Origin: Carettochelys insculpta
Lineage: Eukaryota; Chordata; Testudines; Carettochelyidae
Length of the DNA: 64,000 nucleotides
Assembly: GCF_033958435.1 (NCBI RefSeq)
Contig: NC_134137.1
Span: 250,774,501-250,838,500, forward strand
Direction of reading: 5' to 3'
Positions 55,141-64,000 of the stretch are shown piece after piece. How positions within the stretch are numbered: position 1 is the first letter of the stretch; each line of letters starts with the position of its first letter. A model generated the notes under the pieces. It did not search any database and was not told the DNA's origin. It worked only from the letters and a program-made list of their open reading frames with translations. The position numbers were made by a program, and so were the translations under genes.

Positions 55141-56977
55141 GTGGCAGACGAACTATCAAAGGTTCACAGGTTTATTTTGGGTACAGATGCAATGAGCCTG
55201 AAGCTTTTCCAAATTTATTTTTGGTCTAGAAATCAGACGGATTTGGCATTGTCATCCAAGAAGTCGGGGAAATCTCAAAGATTGCACAGTGCACAGGAAT
55301 GGAAACCAGACTCTTCTGCATTCTGACATGTGACCTTGGGCAAGTCACTCTGAGAATAAGTGACAACCCAAGCCAATTCATTCTCAGCCCGATGGCCTTG
55401 CTGAAGTTTAGGCTAATGTGAAAGCCACTCTTTTGTCCCCTCCTTATAAATTTTTAATTTTGTTTTAGAGCGAGGAGGAATTTGACAGTTGGTGCACTCT
55501 TCCCACTGCTTGAGGATGTAACACGTGACAATGTGTTACAATTCAAATGTTATAATTCAAATGACTATGCCACATGGCTGTGTAATTCCCAGTAGGAAAG
55601 CAAAATGAAAATTATGCTTGAATTTGGTATGTCACTCCTTCACCTTGTATCAGAGGTTTTACTCTCTAAGGGAATGTAGTCTCTTGAGTGTATTTAAGAG
55701 CTAATCCTGAAGTCAGTGTGCTCTCAAATGGCATAAAAGTCTACCTGCCTGGTTCCAGTTCCAGGTCTTATGTAACATCTGGTTTCGAAGGAGGCTCCCC
55801 TTCCCCCAATGCACCTTTCCTGAAGTGATAAAGGCTGAAGTAATGAGGAAATGATTTATCTGATGACATCCAAGGCTTAGAGCCAGGATCCTCAGTCCCC
55901 CCTTTCCAAAATGCCTGGTCTCACCACTGGAGAACATAGGCTGACTCAGCGAAGATATGGTTGCTTTATTTACATCGAGATTTGATTTAAGGAGATATTC
56001 CTCTGATGCAGTCAATTCCTCATTCTGGTTATTACTAAATCATTCCTGTCAAAGATGATTTGTATCCTGGTTTGTACAGATTTTTAATTTTAGCTTATCT
56101 ACTGCTTATATACATATATTTTATTATTTAAGAATACTTTGAGGGTTGAGATGTGCTTGTCAATACCCAGTCCCAGGCCCAGTATTGTTGAAATTATTAG
56201 ATTGTTAGTAACCCTGATGTGCGCGCTTGAATCAGTCACACTGTGAGAAGTCTTCCCTATTTACAAATAGTCTATTAATACATTTAGAAGAGTTCTAAAT
56301 AATCGTCTCAGTAAGGTAGCTAGAGATACTACACTATATCCATCTGCACATCTCTACACTCACACCATGCCTTGTAGACCAACATGAAGTGTTAGCTATT
56401 ATCTTTCCTGTTGTCATTATCACCCACAATGACCCTCCTTCTGCCACCTCCAAAGGCCTACAACTCTCAGTCCTACTGCTCTTAGGCTGAGATGCAACTT
56501 TTGTGATAATAATTGCTGATGCCGCCATGTTTGATATGTATCCAGTAGGGGTTTTTCACCTTTGTCTTATTGGTATTTCCTCACTTTACTAATGTTGGAA
56601 TGTCATACTAACCTATTATATATGTCATTTCATTACCATGGCTCTCTTGTGGTTAGGTATCTGCAGTTACAATGCATGTACCTGTTACATATGTGACTTT
56701 GACGCTGTGACACTTTAATGGTTGGCCTCTTGGATGCTCTTGTGATTGGGTCTTCCTATGGTCAGAAATTCCCCTTAAACACTCTATTTTCAGGTCTCCA
56801 GTACTTGGAATTTTCTCTAAGGCCATTTATCTGTTTAAGGTTTATAGGCCTCAAGCTTTATGCTAACTTGCTGAAGCTAATCTCTCAGAGGATACAGGCC
56901 TGTAGGTTCCTTGCATTACTGCTGAATATAATTCAAAGCATTGCATATAATAAAGGCAAGCTAGCCTTATGGGCTAC

Positions 56978-56978
<1 letters not shown>
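55141..56978. other. mostly unannotated; short MIR-core-like piece
   Basis: A piece at about 55315-55365 ('tgacatgtgaccttgggcaa', 'gtcactctgag') resembles the MIR core. Nothing else is recognised and no gene is supported. Confidence 0.4.

Positions 56979-57016
<38 letters not shown>
56979..57016. repeat. (AT)n microsatellite
   Basis: About 19 AT units directly abut the left tail of the large PLE palindrome. The expansion may hide the left target-site duplication of that insertion. Confidence 0.95.
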
Positions 57017-57018
<2 letters not shown>

Positions 57019-57210
57019 GATGGGTAGCCGTGTTAGTCTGGATCTGTAACAGCAACAAAGGGTCCTGTGGCACGTTATAGACTAACAGAAAAGTTTTGAG
57101 CATGAGCTTTCGTGAGCACAGACTCACTTCATCAGATGCTGATCATGGAAATCTGCAGGGCCAGGTATAAATAAGCCAGAGCAAGGCTGGGGATAACAAG
57201 GTTAGCTCAG

Positions 57211-59530
57211 TCAGGAAGGGTGAGGCTTACTACCAGCAGCTGATCTGGAAGTGTGAACACCAAGGGAGGGGAAGCTGCTTTTGTATTTAGCCAGCCATTC
57301 ACAGTATTCGTTTAAGCCTGAGCTGAGGGTGTCGAATTTGAAGATGAATTGTATCTCAGCAATTTCTCTTTGGAGTCTGGTCCTGAAATTTTTTTGTGGT
57401 AGGATAGCTACTTTTAAGTCTGCTACTGTGTGGCCCGGGAGACTGAAGTGCTCTCCTATGGGTTTTTGTATATTGCCATTTCTGATATCTGATTTGTGTG
57501 CGTTTATTCTTTCACGTAGAGACTGTCCAGTTTGTCCGATGTATATAGCAGAGGGGCATTGCTGGCACATGATGGCATAAATTATATTGGCAGATGTGCA
57601 GCTGAATGAACCCACGATGGTGTGGCTGATCTGGTTAGGTCCTGTAATGGTGTTGCTGGTGTAGATACATAGGCAGAGCTGGCAACGAGGTTTGTTGCAT
57701 GGATGGGTCCGTGAGTTGGAGTGACTGTGGTGCGGGGTATAGTTGCTGGTTAGGATTTGCTTCAGGTTGGCAGGTTGTCTGTGGGCAAGGACTGGTCTGC
57801 CTCCCAAGGCCTGTGCAAGCGGGGGATCATTGTCCAGCATGGGTTGTAAATCACTGATGATACGCTGTAGAGGTTTTAGCTGAGGACTGTAGGTGATGGC
57901 TAGTTGCGTTCTGTTGGTTTCTCTCTTGGGCTTGCCCTGTAGTGGGAGGCTTTGTGGCACATGTCTGGCTCTGTTGATCTGTTTTTTCACTTCCTCAGTG
58001 GGTATTGCAGTTTCAAGAATGCTTGGTAGAGATCCTGTAGGTGTTTGTCTCTGTCAGAGGGGTTGGAGCAAATGCGGTTATATCTGAGTGCTTGGCTGTA
58101 GACAATGGACCGTGTGGTGTGTCTGGGGTGGAAGCTGGAGGCATGAAGGTAGGCGTAGCGGTCAGTGGGTTTATGGTACAGGGTGGTATTGATGTGGCCA
58201 TCGTGTATGAGCACCGTGGTGTCCAGGAAGTGGATCTCCTGTGTAGACTGTTCCAGGCTGAGGTTGATGTTGGGGTGAAAGTTGTTGAAGTCCCGGTGGA
58301 ATACCTCCAGAGTCTCCTTCCCATGGGTCCAGATGATGAAGATGTCATCAATGTTGCGTAAGTAGAGATGGGCTGTTAGTGGACGAGAGCTAAGGAAGCG
58401 CTGTTCCAGGTCAGCCATGAAAATATTGGCATATTGAGGGGTCATGCGGGTACCCATAGCTGTGCCACTGATTTGAAAGTATATATCGTCGCCAAATCTG
58501 AAATAGTTGTGTGTGAGGGTAAAGTTGCAGATCTCAGCCATCAGATGTGCTGTAGCATCATCAGGGATACTGTTCCGGACAGCATTTATTCCATCTTTGT
58601 GTGGGATGTTGGTATAGAGAGCCTCTACATCCATGGTGGCTAGGGTAGTGTTTTCTGGTAGGTCATCAATGGATTGCAGTTTTCTCAGAAAGTCAGTGGT
58701 GTCTCAGAAATAGCTGGGAGTTCTGGTGGCATAGGGTCTGAGGAGAAAGTCCACATAACCAGACAGTCCTTCAGTGAGAGTGCCAATGCCTGAGATGATG
58801 GGGCATCCAGGATTTCCAGGTTTGTGGATCTTGGGTAATAGGTAGAATTGCCCCGGACAGGGCTCTAGAGGTGTGTTGGTATAAATCGGTTCTTGTGCTT
58901 GTGTAGGGAGTGTCCTGAGCAGATGGTGTAGTTTCTTAGTGTTTTCCTCGATGGGAGCTGAGGAAAGTAGCCTGTAAAATCTGGTATTGGAGAGTTGTCT
59001 GGAAGCCTCCTTCTGGTAGTCAGACCTGTTCATGATGACAGTAGCTCGTCCTTTATCTGCCTCTTTGATTATAATGTCAGGGTTGTTTCTGAGGCTGTGG
59101 ATGGCATCGCGTTCCGCACGACTGAGGTTGTGAAGCAAACGATGCTGTCTCTCCACAATTTCTGCCTGTGCGCGTCGGCAGAAGCATTCTATGTATAGGT
59201 CCAGACTGTTATTTCTACCCTCAGGAGGAGTCCACGTGGAGTTATTCTTCTTGTGTTGCTGGGAGGGTGTCTGTGTAACGGTGTGCTGGTCAGTGTTGTG
59301 TTGAAAGTATTCTTTGAGTCTGAGATGGCGAAAGTAGGCTTCCAGATCACCACAGAACTGTATTATGTTTGTGTAGGTGGTGGAGCAAAAAGAGAGTCCC
59401 CGAGAGAGAGCAGACTCTTCTGCTGAGCTGAGTGAGTAGCTGGACAGATTGACGATATTGGTGGCTGAGTTAGTGGTACCACTGCTGTGGCTCTGTGTGG
59501 CAGGCAGGAGTTTAGACAGCTTGCAGTCCT
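57211..59530 (-). pseudogene. PLE RT-endonuclease ORF, left arm (broken)
   Basis: On the minus strand the frame is open from the junction at 59530 down to a TGA at 58704-58706, covering the N-terminal part with 'IIIKEADKGRATVIMNRSDY' and 'LPKIHKPGNPGCPIIS'. It resumes in the same frame through the RT palm 'MDVEALYTNIPHKDGI' and 'TAMGTRMTPQYANIFMADLE' to a stop at 57987-57989. After a one-base shift it continues through the endonuclease to 57211. The YIDD catalytic motif reads NIDD here (codon 58353-58355), so this arm has lost a conserved tyrosine as well. Confidence 0.9.
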
Positions 59531-61238
59531 AATCAGCGTCCTGTACAACAAACAGGAGGACATCAAAAAAGAGCTCTCAAATCTGGAGTCTTTCATAAAA
59601 AACCAACCTTCAACACAAACTTCCACACCACTGAACTTTACTAAAATAAGACAGGAGATTTACATTAGACACTTCACTACTCTACAGAGGAGAAAGGACT
59701 GCAAGCTGTCTAAACTCCTGCCTGCCACACAGAGCCACAGCAGTGGTACCACTAACTCAGCCAGCAATATCGTCAATCTGTCCAGCTACTCACTCAGCTC
59801 AGCAGAAGAGTCTGCTCTCTCTCGGGGACTCTCTTTTTGCCCCACCACCTGCACAAACATAATACAGTTCTGCGGTGATCTGGAAGCCTACTTTCGCCAT
59901 CTCAGACTCAAAGAATACTTTCAACACAACACTGACCAGCACACCGTTACACAGACACCCTCCCAGCAGCACAAGAAGAATAACTCCACGTGGACTCCTC
60001 CTGAGGGTAGAAATAACAGTCTGGACCTATACATAGAATGCTTCCGCCAATGCGCACAGGCAGAAATTGTGGAGAGACAGCATCGTTTGCTTCACAACCT
60101 CAGTCGTGCGGAACGCAATGCCATCCACAGCCTCAGAAACAACCCTGACATTATAATCAAAGAGGCAGATAAAGGACGAGCTACTGTCATCATGAACAGG
60201 TCTGACTACCAGAAGGAGGCTTCCAGACAACTCTCCAATACCAGATTTTACAGGCTACTTTCCTCAGCTCCCATCGAGGAAAACACTAAGAAACTACACC
60301 ATCTGCTCAGGACACTCCCTACACAAGCACAAGAACAGATTTATACCAACACACCTCTAAAGCCCTGTCCGGGGCAATTCTACCTATTACCCAAGATCCA
60401 CAAACCTGGAAATCCTGGATGCCCCATCATCTCGGGCATTGGCACTCTCACTGAAGGACTGTCTGGTTATGTGGACTTTCTCCTCAGACCCTATGCCACC
60501 AGAACTCCCAGCTATTTCTGAGATACCACTGACTTCCTGAGAAAACTGCAATACATTGATGACCTACCAGAAAACACTATCCTAGCCACCATGGATGTAG
60601 AGGCTCTCTATACCAACATCCCACACAAAGATGGAATAAATGCTGTCCGGAACAGTATCCCTGATGATGCTACAGCACATCTGATGGCTGAGATCTGTAA
60701 CTTTATCCTCACACACAACTATTTCAGATTTGGCGACGATATATACCTTCAAATCAGCGGCACAGCTATGGGTACCCGCATGACCCCTCAATATGCCAAT
60801 ATTTTCATGGCTGACCTGGAACAGCGCTTCCTTAGCTCTTGTCCACTAACACCCCGTCTCTACTTACACTACATTGATGACATCTTCATCATCTGGACCC
60901 ATGGGAAGGAGACTCTGGAGGTATTCCACCGGGACTTCAACAACTTTCACCCCAACATCAACCTCAGCCTGGAACAGTCTACACAGGAGATCCACTTCCT
61001 GGACACCACGGTGCTCATACACGATGGCCACATCAATACCACCCTGTACCATAAACCCACTGACCGCTACGCCTACCTTCATGCCTCCAGCTTCCACCCC
61101 AGACACACCACGCGATCCATTGTCTACAGCCAAGCACTCAGATATAACCGCATTTGCTCCAACCCCTCTGACAGAGACAAGCACCTACAGGATCTCTACC
61201 AAGCATTCTTGAAACTGCAATACCCACTGAGGAAGTGA
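59531..61238 (+). pseudogene. PLE reverse transcriptase, right arm (one stop)
   Basis: The open frame begins in the arm with 'LISVLYNKQEDIKKELSNLE'. It contains a Ser/Thr-rich region, 'LYIECFRQCAQAEIVERQHR', 'IIIKEADKGRATVIMNRSDY' and 'LPKIHKPGNPGCPIISGIGT', then a TGA at 60519-60521. The same frame goes on with 'MDVEALYTNIPHKDGINAVR', 'ISGTAMGTRMTPQYANIFMA' and the catalytic 'LHYIDDIFIIW' (YIDD near 60870). It closes at 61236-61238. PLE reverse transcriptases copy the element RNA at a nicked target and are related to telomerase reverse transcriptase. The true N-terminus is missing, and the ATG at 59487 belongs to the other arm. Confidence 0.92.
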
Positions 61239-62014
61239 AAAAACAGATCAACAGAGCCAGACGTGTGCCACAAAGCCTCCCACTACAGGGCAAGCCCAAG
61301 AGAGAAACCAACAGAACGCAACTAGCCATCACCTACAGTCCTCAGCTAAAACCTCTACAGCGTATCATCAGTGATTTACAACCCATGCTGGACAATGATC
61401 CCCCGCTTGCACAGGCCTTGGGAGGCAGACCAGTCCTTGCCCACAGACAACCTGCCAACCTGAAGCAAATCCTAACCAGCAACTATACCCCGCACCACAG
61501 TCACTCCAACTCACGGACCCATCCATGCAACAAACCTCGTTGCCAGCTCTGCCTATGTATCTACACCAGCAACACCATTACAGGACCTAACCAGATCAGC
61601 CACACCATCGTGGGTTCATTCAGCTGCACATCTGCCAATATAATTTATGCCATCATGTGCCAGCAATGCCCCTCTGCTATATACATCGGACAAACTGGAC
61701 AGTCTCTACGTGAAAGAATAAACGCACACAAATCAGATATCAGAAATGGCAATATACAAAAACCCATAGGAGAGCACTTCAGTCTCCCGGGCCACACAGT
61801 AGCAGACTTAAAAGTAGCTATCCTACCACAAAAAAATTTCAGGACCAGACTCCAAAGAGAAATTGCTGAGATACAATTCATCTTCAAATTCGACACCCTC
61901 AGCTCAAGCTTAAACGAAGACTGTGAATGGCTGGCTAAATACAAAAGCAGCTTCCTCTCCCTTGGTGTTCACACTTCCAGATCAGCTGCTGGTAGTAAGC
62001 CTCACCCTTCCTGA
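61220..62014 (+). pseudogene. PLE GIY-YIG endonuclease domain, right arm
   Basis: Shifted by one base relative to the reverse transcriptase, this segment is open from about 61220 to the stop at 62012-62014. It shows a basic linker ('KKQINRARRVPQSLPLQGKP'), a Cys cluster ('HPCNKPRCQLCLC') and the GIY-YIG core 'IIYAIMCQQCPSAIYIGQTG' followed by 'SLRERINAHKSD', with the conserved Arg and the later 'GEHFSLPGH'. In PLEs this domain nicks target DNA to prime reverse transcription. It would be fused to the RT in an intact element, and the one-base shift breaks the fusion in both arms. Confidence 0.92.
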
Positions 62015-62183
62015 CTGAGCTAACCTTGTTATCCCCAGCCTTGCTCTGGCTTATTTATACCTGGCCCTGCAGATATCCATGATCAGCATCTGATGAAGTG
62101 AGTCTGTGCTCACGAAAGCTCATGCTCAAAACTTTTCTGTTAGTCTATAAGGTGCCACAGGACCCTTTGTTGCTGTTACATAC

Positions 62184-63084
62184 ATATAGAATACAAGTTA
62201 CTTGGTATAATTTAGTGTACTGTTGTTCTTACTCTTCTGTCACTCATATTGATTTCATTTCCACAAATAACTCTGTCACTCTTCTCTAGATTGAATACTG
62301 GTCGTGTTTGTATCCATAATGCTTGGATGCTCACAGTGAATCATGAGGCTTCCCCCACACCTTTGTAAAGTATTTTGACTTTGCCTATCCTTGGAACTTC
62401 TATGGCTCCTATAACCATAATCTCTGAGATGCCTCTGTCACAAGTTGACTGGTCCCTGAGGAGATTGTGCCACAGTTAGTTGCCTCCAGTGTGAGTGGGT
62501 AGAACTCATGGACTCAGGTATAGCCTGATGGACACTCGGACCTCATAAGAAAGGGCTGAAGGAACTCAGCAAAGAGATCCACTGCAGGAAGCAATTAGGC
62601 TCCTGTTAGACACGCTGAGGTAGCATCAATAGGATGCAAGGGGAAGTCATGGTAAAACTGCTGAAGTGCTCTGGGAAAGTGAAGGCAGTGGAAACCTGCC
62701 AGAAAAAAAACAGACATCCATAGGGAGTAGCCTAGGGGTATGGAGGGGTGCTACCCTGAAAGAGAGAACCACCAAACTATACAATCCAGCAGGTTACACA
62801 AGGAGCAGGGCCATTTAAAGTACAGAGCCCAGAAGGTGAGCTGAAGAATAACCCAAGAGTGGCAGAGGAATCTTTTGGACTCCTTTGACTTTTAGTTGTA
62901 CTTTTGGTACCCTGGCAGGGAGCTGAAGTTGGAAGGTGACCTGTCTAGAGGGCTGGGCCATAGAGGCTGCCGACAGCTGCACAAACAGAACAGGCAGTAG
63001 AGAATACTAGAGTAGGATGAACTCTGAAATGCCACTTGATTGCTAGAGGGGCTGTTTGGTGAGTTCACCCAGTCTGTGGTGTAT
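62184..63084. other. unannotated non-coding sequence
   Basis: No terminal repeats or domains are visible. The purine-rich part at 62430-63000 has the feel of an LTR or leader region, but I find no paired LTR, primer-binding site or polypurine tract that would support that. Confidence 0.35.
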
Positions 63085-63262
63085 TTATTCTCACAGCACT
63101 GCTGCGGAGTAAAGAAGTGCTGTTGTCTCTGTTTTGCACCTGAGAGCGAGAGGCACAGAAAGGCCCAGTGATTTGCACAAGGCCAGGCAGCAAATCTGTG
63201 GCAGAGCAGGGACCTGAGCCTCCCGAACAGCAAGCAAGTCCCCTAGCATCTGGGCCATCTTT
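63085..63262 (-). repeat. MIR/CORE-SINE-like relic, reverse orientation
   Basis: 'gagaggcacagaaaggccca', 'gtgatttgcacaaggccagg' and 'gtggcagagcagggacctga' follow the antisense MIR core and head order. Diverged, but clear by word order. Confidence 0.75.
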
Positions 63263-64000
63263 TCTCATGTAGAGCTACATGCTAATGATAAGGTATTGTG
63301 TCATTCATATAATTAAGATTCGCATTAGACTCAAGATTTACAGGAAGTCCTAGTGTTGAAACTTATTTGAGTATGATGGGGAAGATTTGTCAGGTTAGAC
63401 ATTGTGATATAGTTAACATATGTTATATGTGATCAGCAATGTGTAGCAAAGACTGGGCTAAATGTTGCTCTCAGTTACATAGGTACCAACTGCGCTAAAA
63501 TCAGTGCAATTGCACTGGTGTATCCGGAAGTGACATTTGTCAGTGCAAGTAGAAAGTTTCGTTGTATAGCCAGATTATCAAGGAGAACTTTCCTTTTAGT
63601 GGTCACCTGGATCTGCCCAGCTGCATTCTTTTTCTGAATAGCCTGCCCATTCACTATGTTTTCACTAAAGCAGCTACGATTCCGGGGGGTGTGGTTCTTT
63701 GTCCCCCACTAGCTGGGCAGCATTCCAGCATCCTTACACTGAATAGCATTTACCCACGTGAGTGTTCCACTGAAATCAGCGGCACTATCCATTATGAGTA
63801 AGGACTGTAGAGTCAGGCCCTCATGTACATTAAAGGTAGGAAGGTGATTGCAGAGAAAGGCATGTGAAAATCTACAGAACTACAAGCGATAATTTTGGAT
63901 TAATGAGCTGTTTAAAATTAAACATAACAAGCTTGAAAGGTGCTATACGAAATGACATTCTGTCCTGCTCTAAGCACTTGAGTATTAGACCTCTCAGAAG
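63263..64000. other. unannotated non-coding sequence to window end
   Basis: A short old repeat echo lies at about 63750-63825 ('ccactgaaatcagcggcac', 'agtcaggccct'). No gene is supported. Confidence 0.35.

Larger units (their letters stand above)
57017..62183. mobile_element. large head-to-head PLE palindrome, about 5.17 kb
   Basis: Two Penelope-like elements of the GIY-YIG-encoding class are joined at their 5' sides. The antisense arm covers 57017-59530 and the sense arm 59531-62183. The arms are nearly identical over about 2.5 kb, with a unique loop of about 165 bp at 59531-59696 that belongs to the longer sense arm. The outer edges are 3' tails ('gtagccgtgttagtctggat' on the left, 'accctttgttgctgttaca' on the right). 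The sense tail is about 30 bp shorter. Both arms carry the same stop codon and the same frameshift. A TSD cannot be read because of the (AT)n tract on the left. Confidence 0.93.

Noticed and set aside
59487..59530. ATG at 59487 as the true start of the PLE protein
   Set aside because: The first 15 or so codons come from the antisense arm. The sense element starts at the junction near 59531, so this ATG is a fusion artefact.
62430..63000. LTR or retroviral leader
   Set aside because: The purine-rich composition is suggestive, but no duplicated LTR, TG...CA ends, primer-binding site or gag/pol motif is visible.

Overview
The window looks like nuclear DNA of a reptile, most likely a turtle. It holds CR1/L3-type LINEs, including one with the PsLINE-like 3' end known from turtles, a tRNA-derived SINE with a CR1-like tail, MIR/CORE-SINE relics, and PIF/Harbinger, hAT and Tigger-like DNA transposons. 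It also holds Penelope-like elements (PLEs) that encode a reverse transcriptase and a GIY-YIG endonuclease. I found no convincing host exon, tRNA, rRNA or CRISPR array. The region reads as intergenic or intronic DNA packed with transposable elements. The species assignment is inference from repeat families, not proof.

Layout. 0-5.6 kb: two Harbinger MITEs (TSDs AAT and CAG), a Tigger-like fragment and a 5'-truncated CR1 LINE. 6.5-9.3 kb: a small hAT element, an inverted PLE insertion with an 11-bp TSD and a CR1 tail. 10.8-16.7 kb: a decayed autonomous Harbinger element with a broken transposase (- strand) and a broken two-exon Myb-like gene (+ strand). It also carries an antisense 106-codon ORF that resembles a BEN domain, and it has been invaded by a Tigger-like MITE and a 682-bp Harbinger MITE. 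17-22 kb: more Harbinger MITEs, a CR1 tail, a Tigger-like MITE and a Tigger element carrying a PLE insertion and a Harbinger fragment. 23-30 kb: three hAT elements, two CR1 copies and a tRNA-derived SINE. 33.5-38.5 kb: an almost complete 4.66-kb autonomous Harbinger with TAA TSD, lying inside an older Harbinger MITE with TTA TSD. 40-53 kb: MIR, PLE tails, an inverted PLE insertion with 12-bp TSD, a hAT element with a 53-bp minisatellite, and MITEs. 54-62 kb: two head-to-head PLE insertions, the second a palindrome of about 5.2 kb with two near-identical arms of about 2.5 kb.

How the parts work together. The Harbinger transposase and its Myb-like partner lie convergently in both autonomous elements, as expected for this two-protein superfamily. 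The 682- and 711-bp MITEs share both ends with the 4.66-kb element, so they look like internal-deletion derivatives that it could have moved in trans. The PLE open frames are damaged by a shared stop and a shared frameshift.

The most striking signal is that five separate PLE insertions here are head-to-head inverted structures with truncated 5' parts at the centre and 3' tails outward. Four of them have direct target-site duplications of about 9-13 bp around the whole inverted unit. This suggests that the inverted form arises during integration, not by later rearrangement.
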